DNA from: Bernardetia sp. MNP-M8
GTDB lineage: Bacteria; Bacteroidota; Bacteroidia; Cytophagales; Bernardetiaceae
NCBI RefSeq assembly: GCF_037126285.1
Contig: NZ_CP147012.1
Span: 4,610,676-4,674,675 of the forward strand
Direction: 5' to 3'
Length of the DNA: 64,000 bases
The notes beneath the pieces are model-generated. The model ran no database searches, was not told the origin of the DNA, and worked only from the letters and a program-made list of their open reading frames with translations. Positions within the stretch are counted from its first letter, which is position 1. The number at the start of each line of letters is the position of its first letter. The translations under genes were made by a program, and so were the position numbers. Positions 26,409 through 34,722 of this stretch are shown here, in pieces.

Positions 26409-26951
26409 CTATTTTTTCTTTTTAAAAGAACGAATAATTGCTTTTTGACTTAGCACAATACTCCATATCCCTTCAAATTTATTTTCCATAGAATTAAAAT
26501 TTGGATAATTATAAAGTATTTTTTCTTTTCCGTGAAGGAGTTGTAAGTTTTCTTGGTAGAGTGTAGTATCTGTGATATTTTGATAGGCTTCAAAAATCTG
26601 TTTTTCTTTGTCGTATTCTATTGCAGAAATTTCTTTATAGTAAGTTATTTTTTCAATAACCTCTATTTCTGTGCTGTCTAACTCTAAAAGCTGATATAAT
26701 TCTTTTTGTTTTCCTTCTTTATTTACTTCTAAAAACTGTACTATTTGTGATTTCTTATCTTCTATTTTTTTATAAATCTGTTGCGCTTTCGGAGTTGCAC
26801 TTTCTAGTATTTGTCCTTCTGTTACTTTTGTGATGGTTACATTATCTTTCATTTCATAAAACTCTTCTTTTGTAACAGCTCGTTTGTCTGTAAAGGCATC
26901 ACAACTTTGAAGTAATAAGGCAAGAGCAAGGAGAGAAAAAAATAATTTCAT
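26409..26951 (-). CDS. Hypothetical lipoprotein
   Basis: 180 residues from the ATG at 26951 (MKLFFSLLALALLLQSC). The next upstream start would give a non-signal leader. The lipobox LLLQSC puts the lipidated Cys at residue 16. The mature part is charged and largely helical (VTKVTEGQILESATPKAQQIYKKIEDKKSQIV...). No family recognised. It lies downstream of ktrA, separated by the 27046-27079 repeat. Confidence 0.68.
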   Translation of the reverse strand: MKLFFSLLALALLLQSCDAFTDKRAVTKEEFYEMKDNVTITKVTEGQILESATPKAQQIYKKIEDKKSQIVQFLEVNKEGKQKELYQLLELDSTEIEVIEKITYYKEISAIEYDKEKQIFEAYQNITDTTLYQENLQLLHGKEKILYNYPNFNSMENKFEGIWSIVLSQKAIIRSFKKKK

Positions 26952-26954
26952 TTT

Positions 26955-26980
26955 GGAATAATTACGAATTACGATAATTA
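26955..26980. repeat. ATTACGAATT dispersed repeat
   Basis: AATTACGAATTACGATAATT directly upstream of the lipoprotein start at 26951. Confidence 0.45.
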
Positions 26981-27045
26981 AATATAGCTTTACGTACAGA
27001 GATAACACAGATATAAGTAAATTTTAATAGCATTAAATTTGAAAT

Positions 27046-27079
27046 TAACTGATAACTATTTACTAGTAACTGGTCGCTG
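27046..27079. repeat. ACTGATAACT-type short repeat, copy 2
   Basis: AACTGATAACT, AGTAACTGGT and relatives in tandem between the ktrA stop and the lipoprotein gene. Confidence 0.5.
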
Positions 27080-27081
27080 AT

Positions 27082-27774
27082 TTATCGGTTTAGTTCTACA
27101 AATTTCTCTACATCATTTGATTTTCCTAGAACAATCAAAACGTCAGATTGTTCTATGGCAATGTCATTTGTTGGTCTATTGATAAGATGTTCGGCAAAAA
27201 ACTTTCTTCCGTCGTGGTATTCTTCATACACTCGTTTGATTGTAATAAGGTCTAATGCATAGTTATCTTTGAAGCGAACTTGACCTATTTTTCTATTTAC
27301 AATTCTTCTAGGTGCTTGTATTTCTACAATGGAAAAATTATCAGGTAAAGGCAAAAAAGCTTTCATGTTTGGATTTAGTAGCTTTTCAGCAACGAGCTTT
27401 CCTACTTCATCTTCTGGAGAAAGAATTTCCTTTACACCTAGCTTTTCCAAAATCAAACGCTGCTGGTCTGCCATAGCACGAGCAATAATTCGTTTTACAT
27501 TTAGTTCTAAAAGCTGAACGGTTGTAAGTAAAAGACCTTCTATATTTTCTCCAATGGCTACCAAAACAGCATCCATATCAGCTACATTTTGAGAACTAAG
27601 TGCTTTTATATCTGTTGCATCAAGTGCCACAGCATAAGCTACATCATCTTTTATGGATTCTACCCGTTCAATATCTCTATCAATGGCAAGCACTTCTGCA
27701 CCTCTTGCTGCTAGATTTCGTGCTACTGCATAGCCAAAATGTCCAAGTCCGATAACTGCAAATTTGTCTGCCAT
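27082..27774 (-). CDS. ktrA: Potassium uptake regulatory subunit KtrA/TrkA-type (RCK domains)
   Basis: 230 residues. Cytosolic gating subunit that binds NAD(H)/ATP and controls a KtrB/TrkH-type potassium channel. N-terminal RCK_N domain: FAVIGLGHFGYAVARNLAARG with acidic VLAIDRD for ribose binding (residues 5-35), then VAYAVALDATD and AVLVAIGENIEGLL. The C-terminal RCK_C domain begins at about 145 (KAFLPLPDNFSIVEIQAPRRIVNRKIGQVRFK). No ktrB gene is adjacent. It follows udk by 11 bases on the same strand, so they are likely one transcript. Confidence 0.93.
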   Translation of the reverse strand: MADKFAVIGLGHFGYAVARNLAARGAEVLAIDRDIERVESIKDDVAYAVALDATDIKALSSQNVADMDAVLVAIGENIEGLLLTTVQLLELNVKRIIARAMADQQRLILEKLGVKEILSPEDEVGKLVAEKLLNPNMKAFLPLPDNFSIVEIQAPRRIVNRKIGQVRFKDNYALDLITIKRVYEEYHDGRKFFAEHLINRPTNDIAIEQSDVLIVLGKSNDVEKFVELNR

Positions 27775-27785
27775 TTAATTTAAAA

Positions 27786-28451
27786 TTACTTGATTTGAGA
27801 TTTTGTTTTTATAATTGATTGAGATTTTGAAGGAATATGTAATTTCTTTTTAAGATGATTAATTACTACTTCAAGTGCAATATCGCAAGTATGATTATTA
27901 GGAACAATAATATCTGTATTTTCTTTGTATGGACGGACATAACGTTCGTAAGCAGGCGAAACATGCATCACATATCTATAAAGAACATCTTCTAAATCAT
28001 AACCACGTTCTTTATTATCTCTCATAATACGCCTTTTTATCTTTACTGGGTCAGTTGCTTCTACAAACAATTTCAAATCTAATAAATCAGAAATTGTTTT
28101 ATGATAGAATACAAAAAGACCCTCTACAATGATAATTGGCTTAGGTTCGAATACTAATTGTTTCGGTACTATGTTTGGATTATTGAACGTATATTCTTCT
28201 TTATAGACAGTTTTGCCTGCACAAAGTTCTGCAATGTCTTTGCTAAACTGTTGGTGGTCAATAGATTGTGGGGTGTCAAAATTAGACACTCCATTTTCAT
28301 CTATAGGTTGTTCTTCTCTAGGGCGATAATAATTGTCTTGTGAAATCAAGCATACATCATTTGGATTGATGCTTTTCATTAAACGACTCAAAAAGTAGGT
28401 TTTCCCAGAACCACTTCCTCCTGTAATGCCAACTAAATACGGTTTCTTCAT
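27786..28451 (-). CDS. udk: Uridine kinase
   Basis: 221 residues from ATG 28451 (MKKPYLVGI); an upstream TTG would add three. Phosphorylates uridine and cytidine in pyrimidine salvage. P-loop GITGGSGSGKT (about residues 8-18), SQDNYYRPREEQ, NFDTPQSIDH and the catalytic/lid region VKIKRRIMRDNKERG. The motif order matches uridine kinases of the P-loop NTPase fold. Its stop codon is 11 bases from the ktrA start. Confidence 0.94.
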   Translation of the reverse strand: MKKPYLVGITGGSGSGKTYFLSRLMKSINPNDVCLISQDNYYRPREEQPIDENGVSNFDTPQSIDHQQFSKDIAELCAGKTVYKEEYTFNNPNIVPKQLVFEPKPIIIVEGLFVFYHKTISDLLDLKLFVEATDPVKIKRRIMRDNKERGYDLEDVLYRYVMHVSPAYERYVRPYKENTDIIVPNNHTCDIALEVVINHLKKKLHIPSKSQSIIKTKSQIK

Positions 28452-28521
28452 AGCTTGCAAAGGTACAGATTTTTAAGATATTTGAGAAAAGATATTTAAC
28501 AAAAATGACATACTAATCAGT

Positions 28522-30441
28522 TTATTTTTCTGCATAATCTTCCAAAAGAGCTTGTAAATAACTTTTAGCAAAGGGTAATTCTTCTAAAAGTACATTTTTA
28601 TTTATACCTTCTGTTTTAGTTATTACTTGTGCATCTTTTGTAGTTTCTACATAACGCAATGAGCCATTTGGAGTAATCCAAGTCATTCCCTCATCATAAC
28701 AATAAAAAGCAAACTGCTTTGAAGATGGGTTTAATAAATCTTTTCCCCATTCAAACTGTGAAGTTTCTACTCCTAATTGTCCTAGAAGGGTAGTAGCAAT
28801 ATCAGTTTGAGAACCTATCCTTGAATTTCTTGTAGCTAAAAACTCTTCTGAAATAGCATTTCCATAGAAAAGCAATGGAATTCTGTATTTTTCACTTCGG
28901 TGGGTATCTTTATACATTTTTGGAAGTCGGTGTCCATGGTCTGCAACAAAAACAAATAAAGTTTGGTCATACCAAGATTGTTTTTTTGCTGCTTCCATAA
29001 ACTTATTTACACTCCAATCGGCATAATAGGCAGCTTTTCTAAATAAGTTAGCCTCTTTTTTATCTTTGTCTGTTTCTGTTTTGGCAATTTCATCATAAGG
29101 AGTTTCTATAGGTGTTTCGAAAGGCTCATGGCAGCTTAAAGTCAAGACAGTTGTAAAAAAAGGAGCTTTTTGAGTATTCAAATCTTTGATTACTTTTTCA
29201 AAGACAATATGGTCATGTGCCCCCCATTTAGAGTTTTTATCTTTTTCTTCAAACTCATTCTCATCAATAATTTTATCAAAACCTGCCTGATGCCAGTATG
29301 CTTTAAAGTTGGCGTACTCCGATTCTCCCCCATAATAAACAGAAGTAGAATATCCTTTTTCTTTAAAAACAGAAGGTAAAGCAGGAAGTTTTTCAAATTT
29401 TTGTGGTTCTTTGATAATAGAAGAAAGTTTTTGAGCAGGATAGCCACTCAAAACTCCTACTACACCTTTGTCAGTTCGGTCAGCAGTAGAATAAATACTA
29501 TCAAATAATATCCCTTCTTGAGTCAATTTAGAAAAATGAGGTGCAATTCCTTTTTCTCCTCCCAGTGTTTCAACGACATCAGAAGTATAACTTTCTAAGA
29601 TTACCAAAACTACATTAGGACGAGTATAACGAAGAATTTTTTCTTGTTCTTTCGGATTTGATTTATAAATTTCTTTTAAATTTTCTTGAATCGTTTTTTC
29701 ATCAAAATAAGTAATTCCTGCTTGTTTGCTGGCTTTATTACTTTTCAAAATATTGAATAATAAATTCCAAGAAGTGTTGGTAGCTAGATGATTGAGAGGA
29801 GCATGAACAGAATAATAAGCCGAACTTTGATTGATAGGTGCAAGTCCCAAACTTCCACGAATAGCCAAAAACGTAAGTGCTGCCACCAAAAACCAAACCA
29901 TTCCATAACCTACTGAATACATGATGCTCTTATTGAAATTAAATTTTTCAAACTGTTTTGGTGTATCTACTCCTAATTTTAATATAAATCTATACATTAA
30001 AATGCCAAAACTAATCAGACTAACTTCCAAAACAATAGAAAGCAGTAGCTGTGAAGTAGTAATAGATGCCATCATTTGGGTAGGATAAAGCAAAAAGGAA
30101 AGCGCATAGGCATTGAGTTTATAGCCCCATTCATGATAAAGCAATGTATCAGTAACATTAATTATTCCTATTAAAATAATTAGTAAATAATTAAACCTAT
30201 TAATAAATTTTACAGAAAAAATATATCCAATTAATAGAAGTGTTGGAATAGTAATTAAATAACCTGCTGTAGAAAAATCCAAATGAATAGCTTCCCAAAA
30301 TGCTTGTAACTGCTCTGAAAATGGATATTCATCAAAAACAGAGTGATTATAAATAAAAAATACAGTACGATGAAGGGCAAAATAAAGCAACCAAAATATC
30401 CAAAGACGTAACCAAAAAGAAAGACGATAATTCTTTAACAT
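28522..30441 (-). CDS. LTA synthase family sulfatase-fold membrane protein
   Basis: 639 residues from ATG 30441 (MLKNYRLSFW), which is more natural than the TTG at 30462. Five N-terminal membrane helices (about 12-200) precede an alkaline-phosphatase-superfamily periplasmic domain (about 265-560). Catalytic motif NVVLVILESYTSDVVE (Glu metal ligand, Thr nucleophile) and FVADHGHRLPK (Asp-His metal site); SCHEPFE also fits. These match LtaS/MdoB-type phosphoglycerol or phosphoethanolamine transferases that modify envelope glycans. In a Gram-negative the target is not teichoic acid; the true acceptor is unknown. Confidence 0.9.
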   Translation of the reverse strand: MLKNYRLSFWLRLWIFWLLYFALHRTVFFIYNHSVFDEYPFSEQLQAFWEAIHLDFSTAGYLITIPTLLLIGYIFSVKFINRFNYLLIILIGIINVTDTLLYHEWGYKLNAYALSFLLYPTQMMASITTSQLLLSIVLEVSLISFGILMYRFILKLGVDTPKQFEKFNFNKSIMYSVGYGMVWFLVAALTFLAIRGSLGLAPINQSSAYYSVHAPLNHLATNTSWNLLFNILKSNKASKQAGITYFDEKTIQENLKEIYKSNPKEQEKILRYTRPNVVLVILESYTSDVVETLGGEKGIAPHFSKLTQEGILFDSIYSTADRTDKGVVGVLSGYPAQKLSSIIKEPQKFEKLPALPSVFKEKGYSTSVYYGGESEYANFKAYWHQAGFDKIIDENEFEEKDKNSKWGAHDHIVFEKVIKDLNTQKAPFFTTVLTLSCHEPFETPIETPYDEIAKTETDKDKKEANLFRKAAYYADWSVNKFMEAAKKQSWYDQTLFVFVADHGHRLPKMYKDTHRSEKYRIPLLFYGNAISEEFLATRNSRIGSQTDIATTLLGQLGVETSQFEWGKDLLNPSSKQFAFYCYDEGMTWITPNGSLRYVETTKDAQVITKTEGINKNVLLEELPFAKSYLQALLEDYAEK

Positions 30442-30566
30442 AACCAATTCTATATAAAACAAATAAGTAAAAGTAATTTTTCACAAAAATACAAAACAAT
30501 GAATAGACTATTACAAAACCATTACGATAAGAATAGTTAATTAATATTGAAATGTATACATTAGAT

Positions 30567-30574
30567 TACCTTTG
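30567..30574 (+). promoter_or_regulatory. -7 promoter element upstream of the L,D-transpeptidase gene
   Basis: TACCTTTG (TAnnTTTG). A possible TTG at 30547-30549 has a 17-base spacer, shorter than ideal. Confidence 0.4.
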
Positions 30575-30686
30575 ATTTATTTTCTTCTAAAACTTTTTGC
30601 TCACAAAACCGTATATATAGGTACGGATTTTGCAGCCTATGCAAATTCTCATTTTTTTATCTAGTAATTTTTCAACCTTATTTTCT

Positions 30687-32525
30687 ATGAACTACGCTTT
30701 ATTTTATAAAAAAAGCCATAACTATGCTTTTTTATTCATTATTTCTTTACTCTTCTTTTCTTCTTGTAAGCGAGACAAATTTGGACATAGCACAGAAGAA
30801 ATTGATATTGCTTATCTAATTCCAGAAACAGAAATTGATGCAGAAGAAGCTCAAATTTGGGTAAAGCAATTAGTAAATGCCAAACAAAGTCAACTTTATT
30901 TTCCTGATTCTTTTGCTAGACAATTTTTACAAGAACAAATTTACTTATTTTATCAAAAAAATAATTTTCAACCTGCTTGGTATTCTGCCACAACGGTTTT
31001 ACCTCATACACAATCCTTAATGGGTTATCTCAAAAATGCAGGTTCAGAAGGATTAAATGAAGATGCCTATTCGCTTGCTGATATAGACGAAATACAAAAC
31101 TCACTTTTGGGAACAGAAGGAGAATATGATTTGCCAAAACTGATGAAGCTAGATGTTTTTACAACAGCAATGGCTCTGACTTATCTTAATCATACCCATG
31201 CAGGACGAGTAAAACCAAATGAAGTAGATGGAGAAGTAAATACGTGGGTAGAAAAATATGAACCTGCCGACTTAGTAGATGAACTTTATAGTGCTGTCCA
31301 AAATAATACTATTGATGATATTATCAAAAAAGCAGAGCCTCAATATGAACTTTATGATAAACTCAAAAATGCTAGAGAAGAATATAAAAAAATAGTAAAA
31401 GAAGGAGGATGGGAAAAAATTAATTTGGAAGATTATCAAAAATTAAAAATAGATAGTACAGAAGAATTCAATCATCATGTACTTGTGCCTACAATTAGAA
31501 ATATTTTGAGTAAAACAGGAGATTTGAAACTTTCTGAGAATCAAGTTGCAGATACTTCACAAATCTATGATGACAAACTTCGTGAAGCTGTAAAGAATTT
31601 TCAAGAACGTCATACTTTAGAAAGAGATGGAGTAGTAGGAATGAATTTACTCAGAGAAATGGCTACCTCAGCAGAGGAACGATTATTACAAATCGAACTC
31701 AATATGGAGCGTTTAAGATGGTTGAGTGATTCGTTGGGAGATAATTATATAATTGTCAATGTTCCTTCTTATTGGATGCGTTTGTATGATTATGGGAAAC
31801 GTAGTTTCGAAACTAAAGTAATGGTAGGACAATCTTTCCATGAAACACCTTTGTTTATGGATACTATGAAATATATTGTTTTGAGTCCCAAATGGCATGT
31901 TCCTGTAAGTATTATGACAAATGAGATGTTACCAAAACTTCGTCGTGGAGGAAGTTATTTTACAAGAAATAATTTTAGTATATACCAACGTACAAGCAGT
32001 GGAGTAAAAGAAATTAGTCCAAGTTCAGTAAACTGGAGTAATGTAAGAAACATGGGGAATTATTCTATTGTTCAAAATTCAGGAGCAGGGAATGCACTAG
32101 GAAGAGTAAAATTTATTTTTCCAAATGCAAACAATGTATATATGCATGATACACCTTCTACTCGTTTTGGAGAAGCAAACAGAGCCTTGAGTCATGGATG
32201 TATTCGTCTTTTTGAGCCTGAAAAATTAGCTAATTATTTACTTAAAGAAAAAGCTGAAAAATGGACGCCTGAAAAAATACATGAAACGATGTATAGTGGC
32301 AATACAACAAATGTATATTTAGATAGACAATGGGTAGTTCATATTGTTTATTGGACTACTTGGGTAGATGATGATGGAAGAGTTCATTTTGCAAAAGATG
32401 TTTATGGTTATGATAAAACACAAGAGGAAATTATTGCTAAACGTGATGCCAATCTGAAAGAGTGGATGCAAAAACGTACTAAGGAATTTGATAATCTTAA
32501 AAGAAAAGAAATTGCTTTAAAATAA
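30687..32525 (+). CDS. L,D-transpeptidase (YcbB/LdtD type), lipoprotein
   Basis: 612 residues from the ATG at 30687 (MNYALFYKKS). It makes 3-3 cross-links in peptidoglycan or attaches proteins to it, in the periplasm. The signal sequence ends in LLFFSSC, so it is a lipoprotein. Order: an N-terminal YcbB scaffolding-like domain, a peptidoglycan-binding segment (AVKNFQERHTLERDGVVGMNLLREM, about 300-325), and the catalytic domain from about 360 (IIVNVPSYWMRLYDYGKRSFETKVMVGQ). The catalytic His-Cys motif is ALSHGCIRLFEPEKLANYL (about residue 510). All expected residues are present. Stands alone on the plus strand. Confidence 0.93.
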   Translation: MNYALFYKKSHNYAFLFIISLLFFSSCKRDKFGHSTEEIDIAYLIPETEIDAEEAQIWVKQLVNAKQSQLYFPDSFARQFLQEQIYLFYQKNNFQPAWYSATTVLPHTQSLMGYLKNAGSEGLNEDAYSLADIDEIQNSLLGTEGEYDLPKLMKLDVFTTAMALTYLNHTHAGRVKPNEVDGEVNTWVEKYEPADLVDELYSAVQNNTIDDIIKKAEPQYELYDKLKNAREEYKKIVKEGGWEKINLEDYQKLKIDSTEEFNHHVLVPTIRNILSKTGDLKLSENQVADTSQIYDDKLREAVKNFQERHTLERDGVVGMNLLREMATSAEERLLQIELNMERLRWLSDSLGDNYIIVNVPSYWMRLYDYGKRSFETKVMVGQSFHETPLFMDTMKYIVLSPKWHVPVSIMTNEMLPKLRRGGSYFTRNNFSIYQRTSSGVKEISPSSVNWSNVRNMGNYSIVQNSGAGNALGRVKFIFPNANNVYMHDTPSTRFGEANRALSHGCIRLFEPEKLANYLLKEKAEKWTPEKIHETMYSGNTTNVYLDRQWVVHIVYWTTWVDDDGRVHFAKDVYGYDKTQEEIIAKRDANLKEWMQKRTKEFDNLKRKEIALK

Positions 32526-32629
32526 AATAACTCAAAGGGTGTAGTAACAAACCTTAAGAATAATTACGAATTTAATTTATTGATTACCAGTTAATTAAAT
32601 GTTTGAAAATAGTAGTTTATTTAATCCTT

Positions 32630-32672
32630 AAACCTTATAAAAGCTTTTTAAACTTTTATAAGGTTTGTTTTT
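32630..32672 (+). terminator. Rho-independent terminator after the L,D-transpeptidase gene
   Basis: AAACCTTATAAAAG pairs with CTTTTATAAGGTTT, loop about 9, followed by a long T-run. Confidence 0.88.
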
Positions 32673-32704
32673 TTTGTTGTAAAGCGTATTAAAACCTAAC
32701 TTTG
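32673..32704 (+). promoter_or_regulatory. Bacteroidota promoter for the TlpA-like gene
   Basis: TTTG at 32673-32676, a 20-base spacer, then TAACTTTG at 32697-32704; textbook spacing and sequence. It begins directly at the T-run of the preceding terminator. Confidence 0.7.
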
Positions 32705-32787
32705 TAATTACAGAAATAAAGAGCAAACTTTAGTTTGCCTTGTTGCTTTAGACTTCTTAGTTCTTAGTATTATTAAATAAATAAAAA

Positions 32788-33276
32788 ATGAATAAACTAC
32801 TTATACTCTTATTGTTATCTACTTTTCTGTTTTCGTGTGCTGAAAAAACACCATTTGATAAAGGTGAGCCTGCACCAAGTTTTGTAACAACAGATGTAGA
32901 AGGAAACTCTCAAACAATAGAAAAACACACTAAAAATGGTAAAGTAGTGATGCTTTATTTTTGGGCTGATTGGTGTCCAACTTGTAAACAGGAGTTTCCA
33001 GAAACACAAGACTATTATGAGAAACTTCAAAAAGAAGGCTTAGAAATTTTGGCAATCAATGTAAAACAACCCAAGGAAGCCTCTGAAAAATTCAAAGAAC
33101 AATTTGGAGCTACTTTTCCAATGCTTATCGATGCAGATGGAAAAATTTCAGATTTGTATAAAGTAGAAGAGCTGCCAACTAATTTTTTTATAGATGAAGA
33201 AGGAAAGATTATTCGTAAAATTGTTGGTTGGGTAAGTGAACAGCAAGCAGAAGTGATTTTGAAACAACAGAAGTAA
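32788..33276 (+). CDS. TlpA-like thioredoxin-fold lipoprotein
   Basis: 162 residues, thiol-disulfide oxidoreductase of the TlpA/ResA type. Lipobox TFLFSCAEK places the lipid Cys at residue 17, so it is membrane-tethered in the periplasm. Redox motif WADWCPTCKQEF (CxxC at about 63-66), cis-Pro region EELPTNFFIDEEGK (about 132). Likely roles are reducing cytochrome c or other periplasmic thiols. Good promoter immediately upstream. Followed by a repeat and the FtsX-type permease gene. Confidence 0.92.
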   Translation: MNKLLILLLLSTFLFSCAEKTPFDKGEPAPSFVTTDVEGNSQTIEKHTKNGKVVMLYFWADWCPTCKQEFPETQDYYEKLQKEGLEILAINVKQPKEASEKFKEQFGATFPMLIDADGKISDLYKVEELPTNFFIDEEGKIIRKIVGWVSEQQAEVILKQQK

Positions 33277-33278
33277 AA

Positions 33279-33368
33279 ATCAATTACGGATTAAAAATTA
33301 CGAATTACGATTTTTTAAATCATTGATTTGTAATTTTTTGTAATCCGTAATCCGTAATCCGTAATTGA
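33279..33368. repeat. Inverted pair of ATTACGAATT repeats
   Basis: AATCAATTACGGATTAAAAA (33279 on) and the reverse-oriented TAATCCGTAATCCGTAATTG (to 33368) face each other and could form a long hairpin of about 90 bases. It starts two bases after the TlpA-like stop and fills the gap to the next gene, closely matching the copy after etfB at 50019-50052. Confidence 0.65.
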
Positions 33369-33374
33369 GTAAAT

Positions 33375-34574
33375 ATGAATATCCTAAACTATGCTGTTTT
33401 GTCTTTGCTTCGAAGCTGGAAAAAACAAATTGCCTTAATTGTTATTTATGCTTTGGTAGTAGGTTTTTATGCTTCAGTAGTTTTTTTTACAAGTAGTCTG
33501 AAAACTGAAACCTCACAGACATTGCAAGATTTGCCTCCTTTATGGGTACAGCAGTTGCAAGGTGGACGGCTTGTTCCGATGTCAGTAGATTTGCAAGATT
33601 CTATTTCAAAAATTAGAGGAGTCAAAAGAGTTTTTCCAAGATATTGGGGATATTTCTTTGATGATGCAACAGGCGCAGTCTTGACAGTTATGGGAAGTGA
33701 TTTTCCAAATGAAGAAATAGGTTTTTTAGATTTCAATTCTAATATTAAAAATGAAATTGAAAATAATCTGAAAAACAAAGTCAAAAGTATAGATAAAAAT
33801 ATATTCCAAAATGGCGTTTTAGTAGGCACAGGGATTTTGGAAACTCGCCAACTTCAATTAGGCGATTTTCTTTCCTTGAATGATGCCAATGGAAAAAAAG
33901 TGAGTTATGAAATTGTAGGTACTTTTGGAGCAAAATCAGATTTACTGACTAAAGATTTGATTATTTTACCCATAAAAGAAACTCAAAAAATAATAGGACT
34001 AAAAGATTCTCTTTGTACAGATATTGCCGTCGAAATTTATAATCCAGAAGAAATAGAGAATATTGGAAAAAAAATAGATGCTCGTTTTCCATCTTTGCGT
34101 GTTGTTACGTTAGCTCAACTTTCTTCTACTTATCAAACACTTTTTAGCTGGCGAGGAGGAATTTTTATTTATGGCTCTTTGCTTTCTGTTTTGGCTTTTT
34201 TGCTCTTAATGTGGGAACGAGCTTCAGGACTAAGTAGCAATGAAAAAAAAGAACTAGGTATTTTGAAGGCTATCGGCTGGCAAATCAATGATGTTTTGTT
34301 TTTGAAACTTACTGAAGGCATGATTTTGTCAGTTACAGCGACTTTAGTAGGAATTATTTTAGCTTATATTCATGTTTTTGTTTTTAACTCTCCTATTTTG
34401 AAGCCTTTTTTGGTGGGCTGGTCAGTGCTTTATCCTGCTTATGATTTGCAACCTTTTGTTAGTTTGGGAGATATTTTAAGTATTTTTTCGCTTTCTGTTG
34501 TGCCTTATTTGGCTGCAACTCTTTTTCCTGCTTGGCGTGGAGCAACTACCGAAGCTGCTGATGCGATGAGATAA
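33375..34574 (+). CDS. FtsX/MacB-type ABC transporter permease
   Basis: 399 residues. One N-terminal membrane helix (about 16-40, IALIVIYALVVGFYASVVFF) is followed by a large extracytoplasmic domain and three C-terminal helices (about 255-280, 310-335, 365-390), the FtsX fold. The motif ELGILKAIGWQINDVL between helices is the cytoplasmic coupling region typical of FtsX permeases. No ATPase partner is adjacent: the next genes are unrelated, and the one upstream is the TlpA-like gene. A MacB/LolCD-like exporter role is family-based. Confidence 0.82.
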   Translation: MNILNYAVLSLLRSWKKQIALIVIYALVVGFYASVVFFTSSLKTETSQTLQDLPPLWVQQLQGGRLVPMSVDLQDSISKIRGVKRVFPRYWGYFFDDATGAVLTVMGSDFPNEEIGFLDFNSNIKNEIENNLKNKVKSIDKNIFQNGVLVGTGILETRQLQLGDFLSLNDANGKKVSYEIVGTFGAKSDLLTKDLIILPIKETQKIIGLKDSLCTDIAVEIYNPEEIENIGKKIDARFPSLRVVTLAQLSSTYQTLFSWRGGIFIYGSLLSVLAFLLLMWERASGLSSNEKKELGILKAIGWQINDVLFLKLTEGMILSVTATLVGIILAYIHVFVFNSPILKPFLVGWSVLYPAYDLQPFVSLGDILSIFSLSVVPYLAATLFPAWRGATTEAADAMR

Positions 34575-34722
34575 AATCTGTAATCTGAATAGAAAAATAT
34601 TCGTAAAATAAAGCTATTTTTTATATATTTAGGTTAAAACATACACAGCTTTTTATTTCAAAATTTATGTTTTAAAATAAATGTATTATTTTAATAGTGT
34701 TTAAAGAAATATTTTTATCCTA

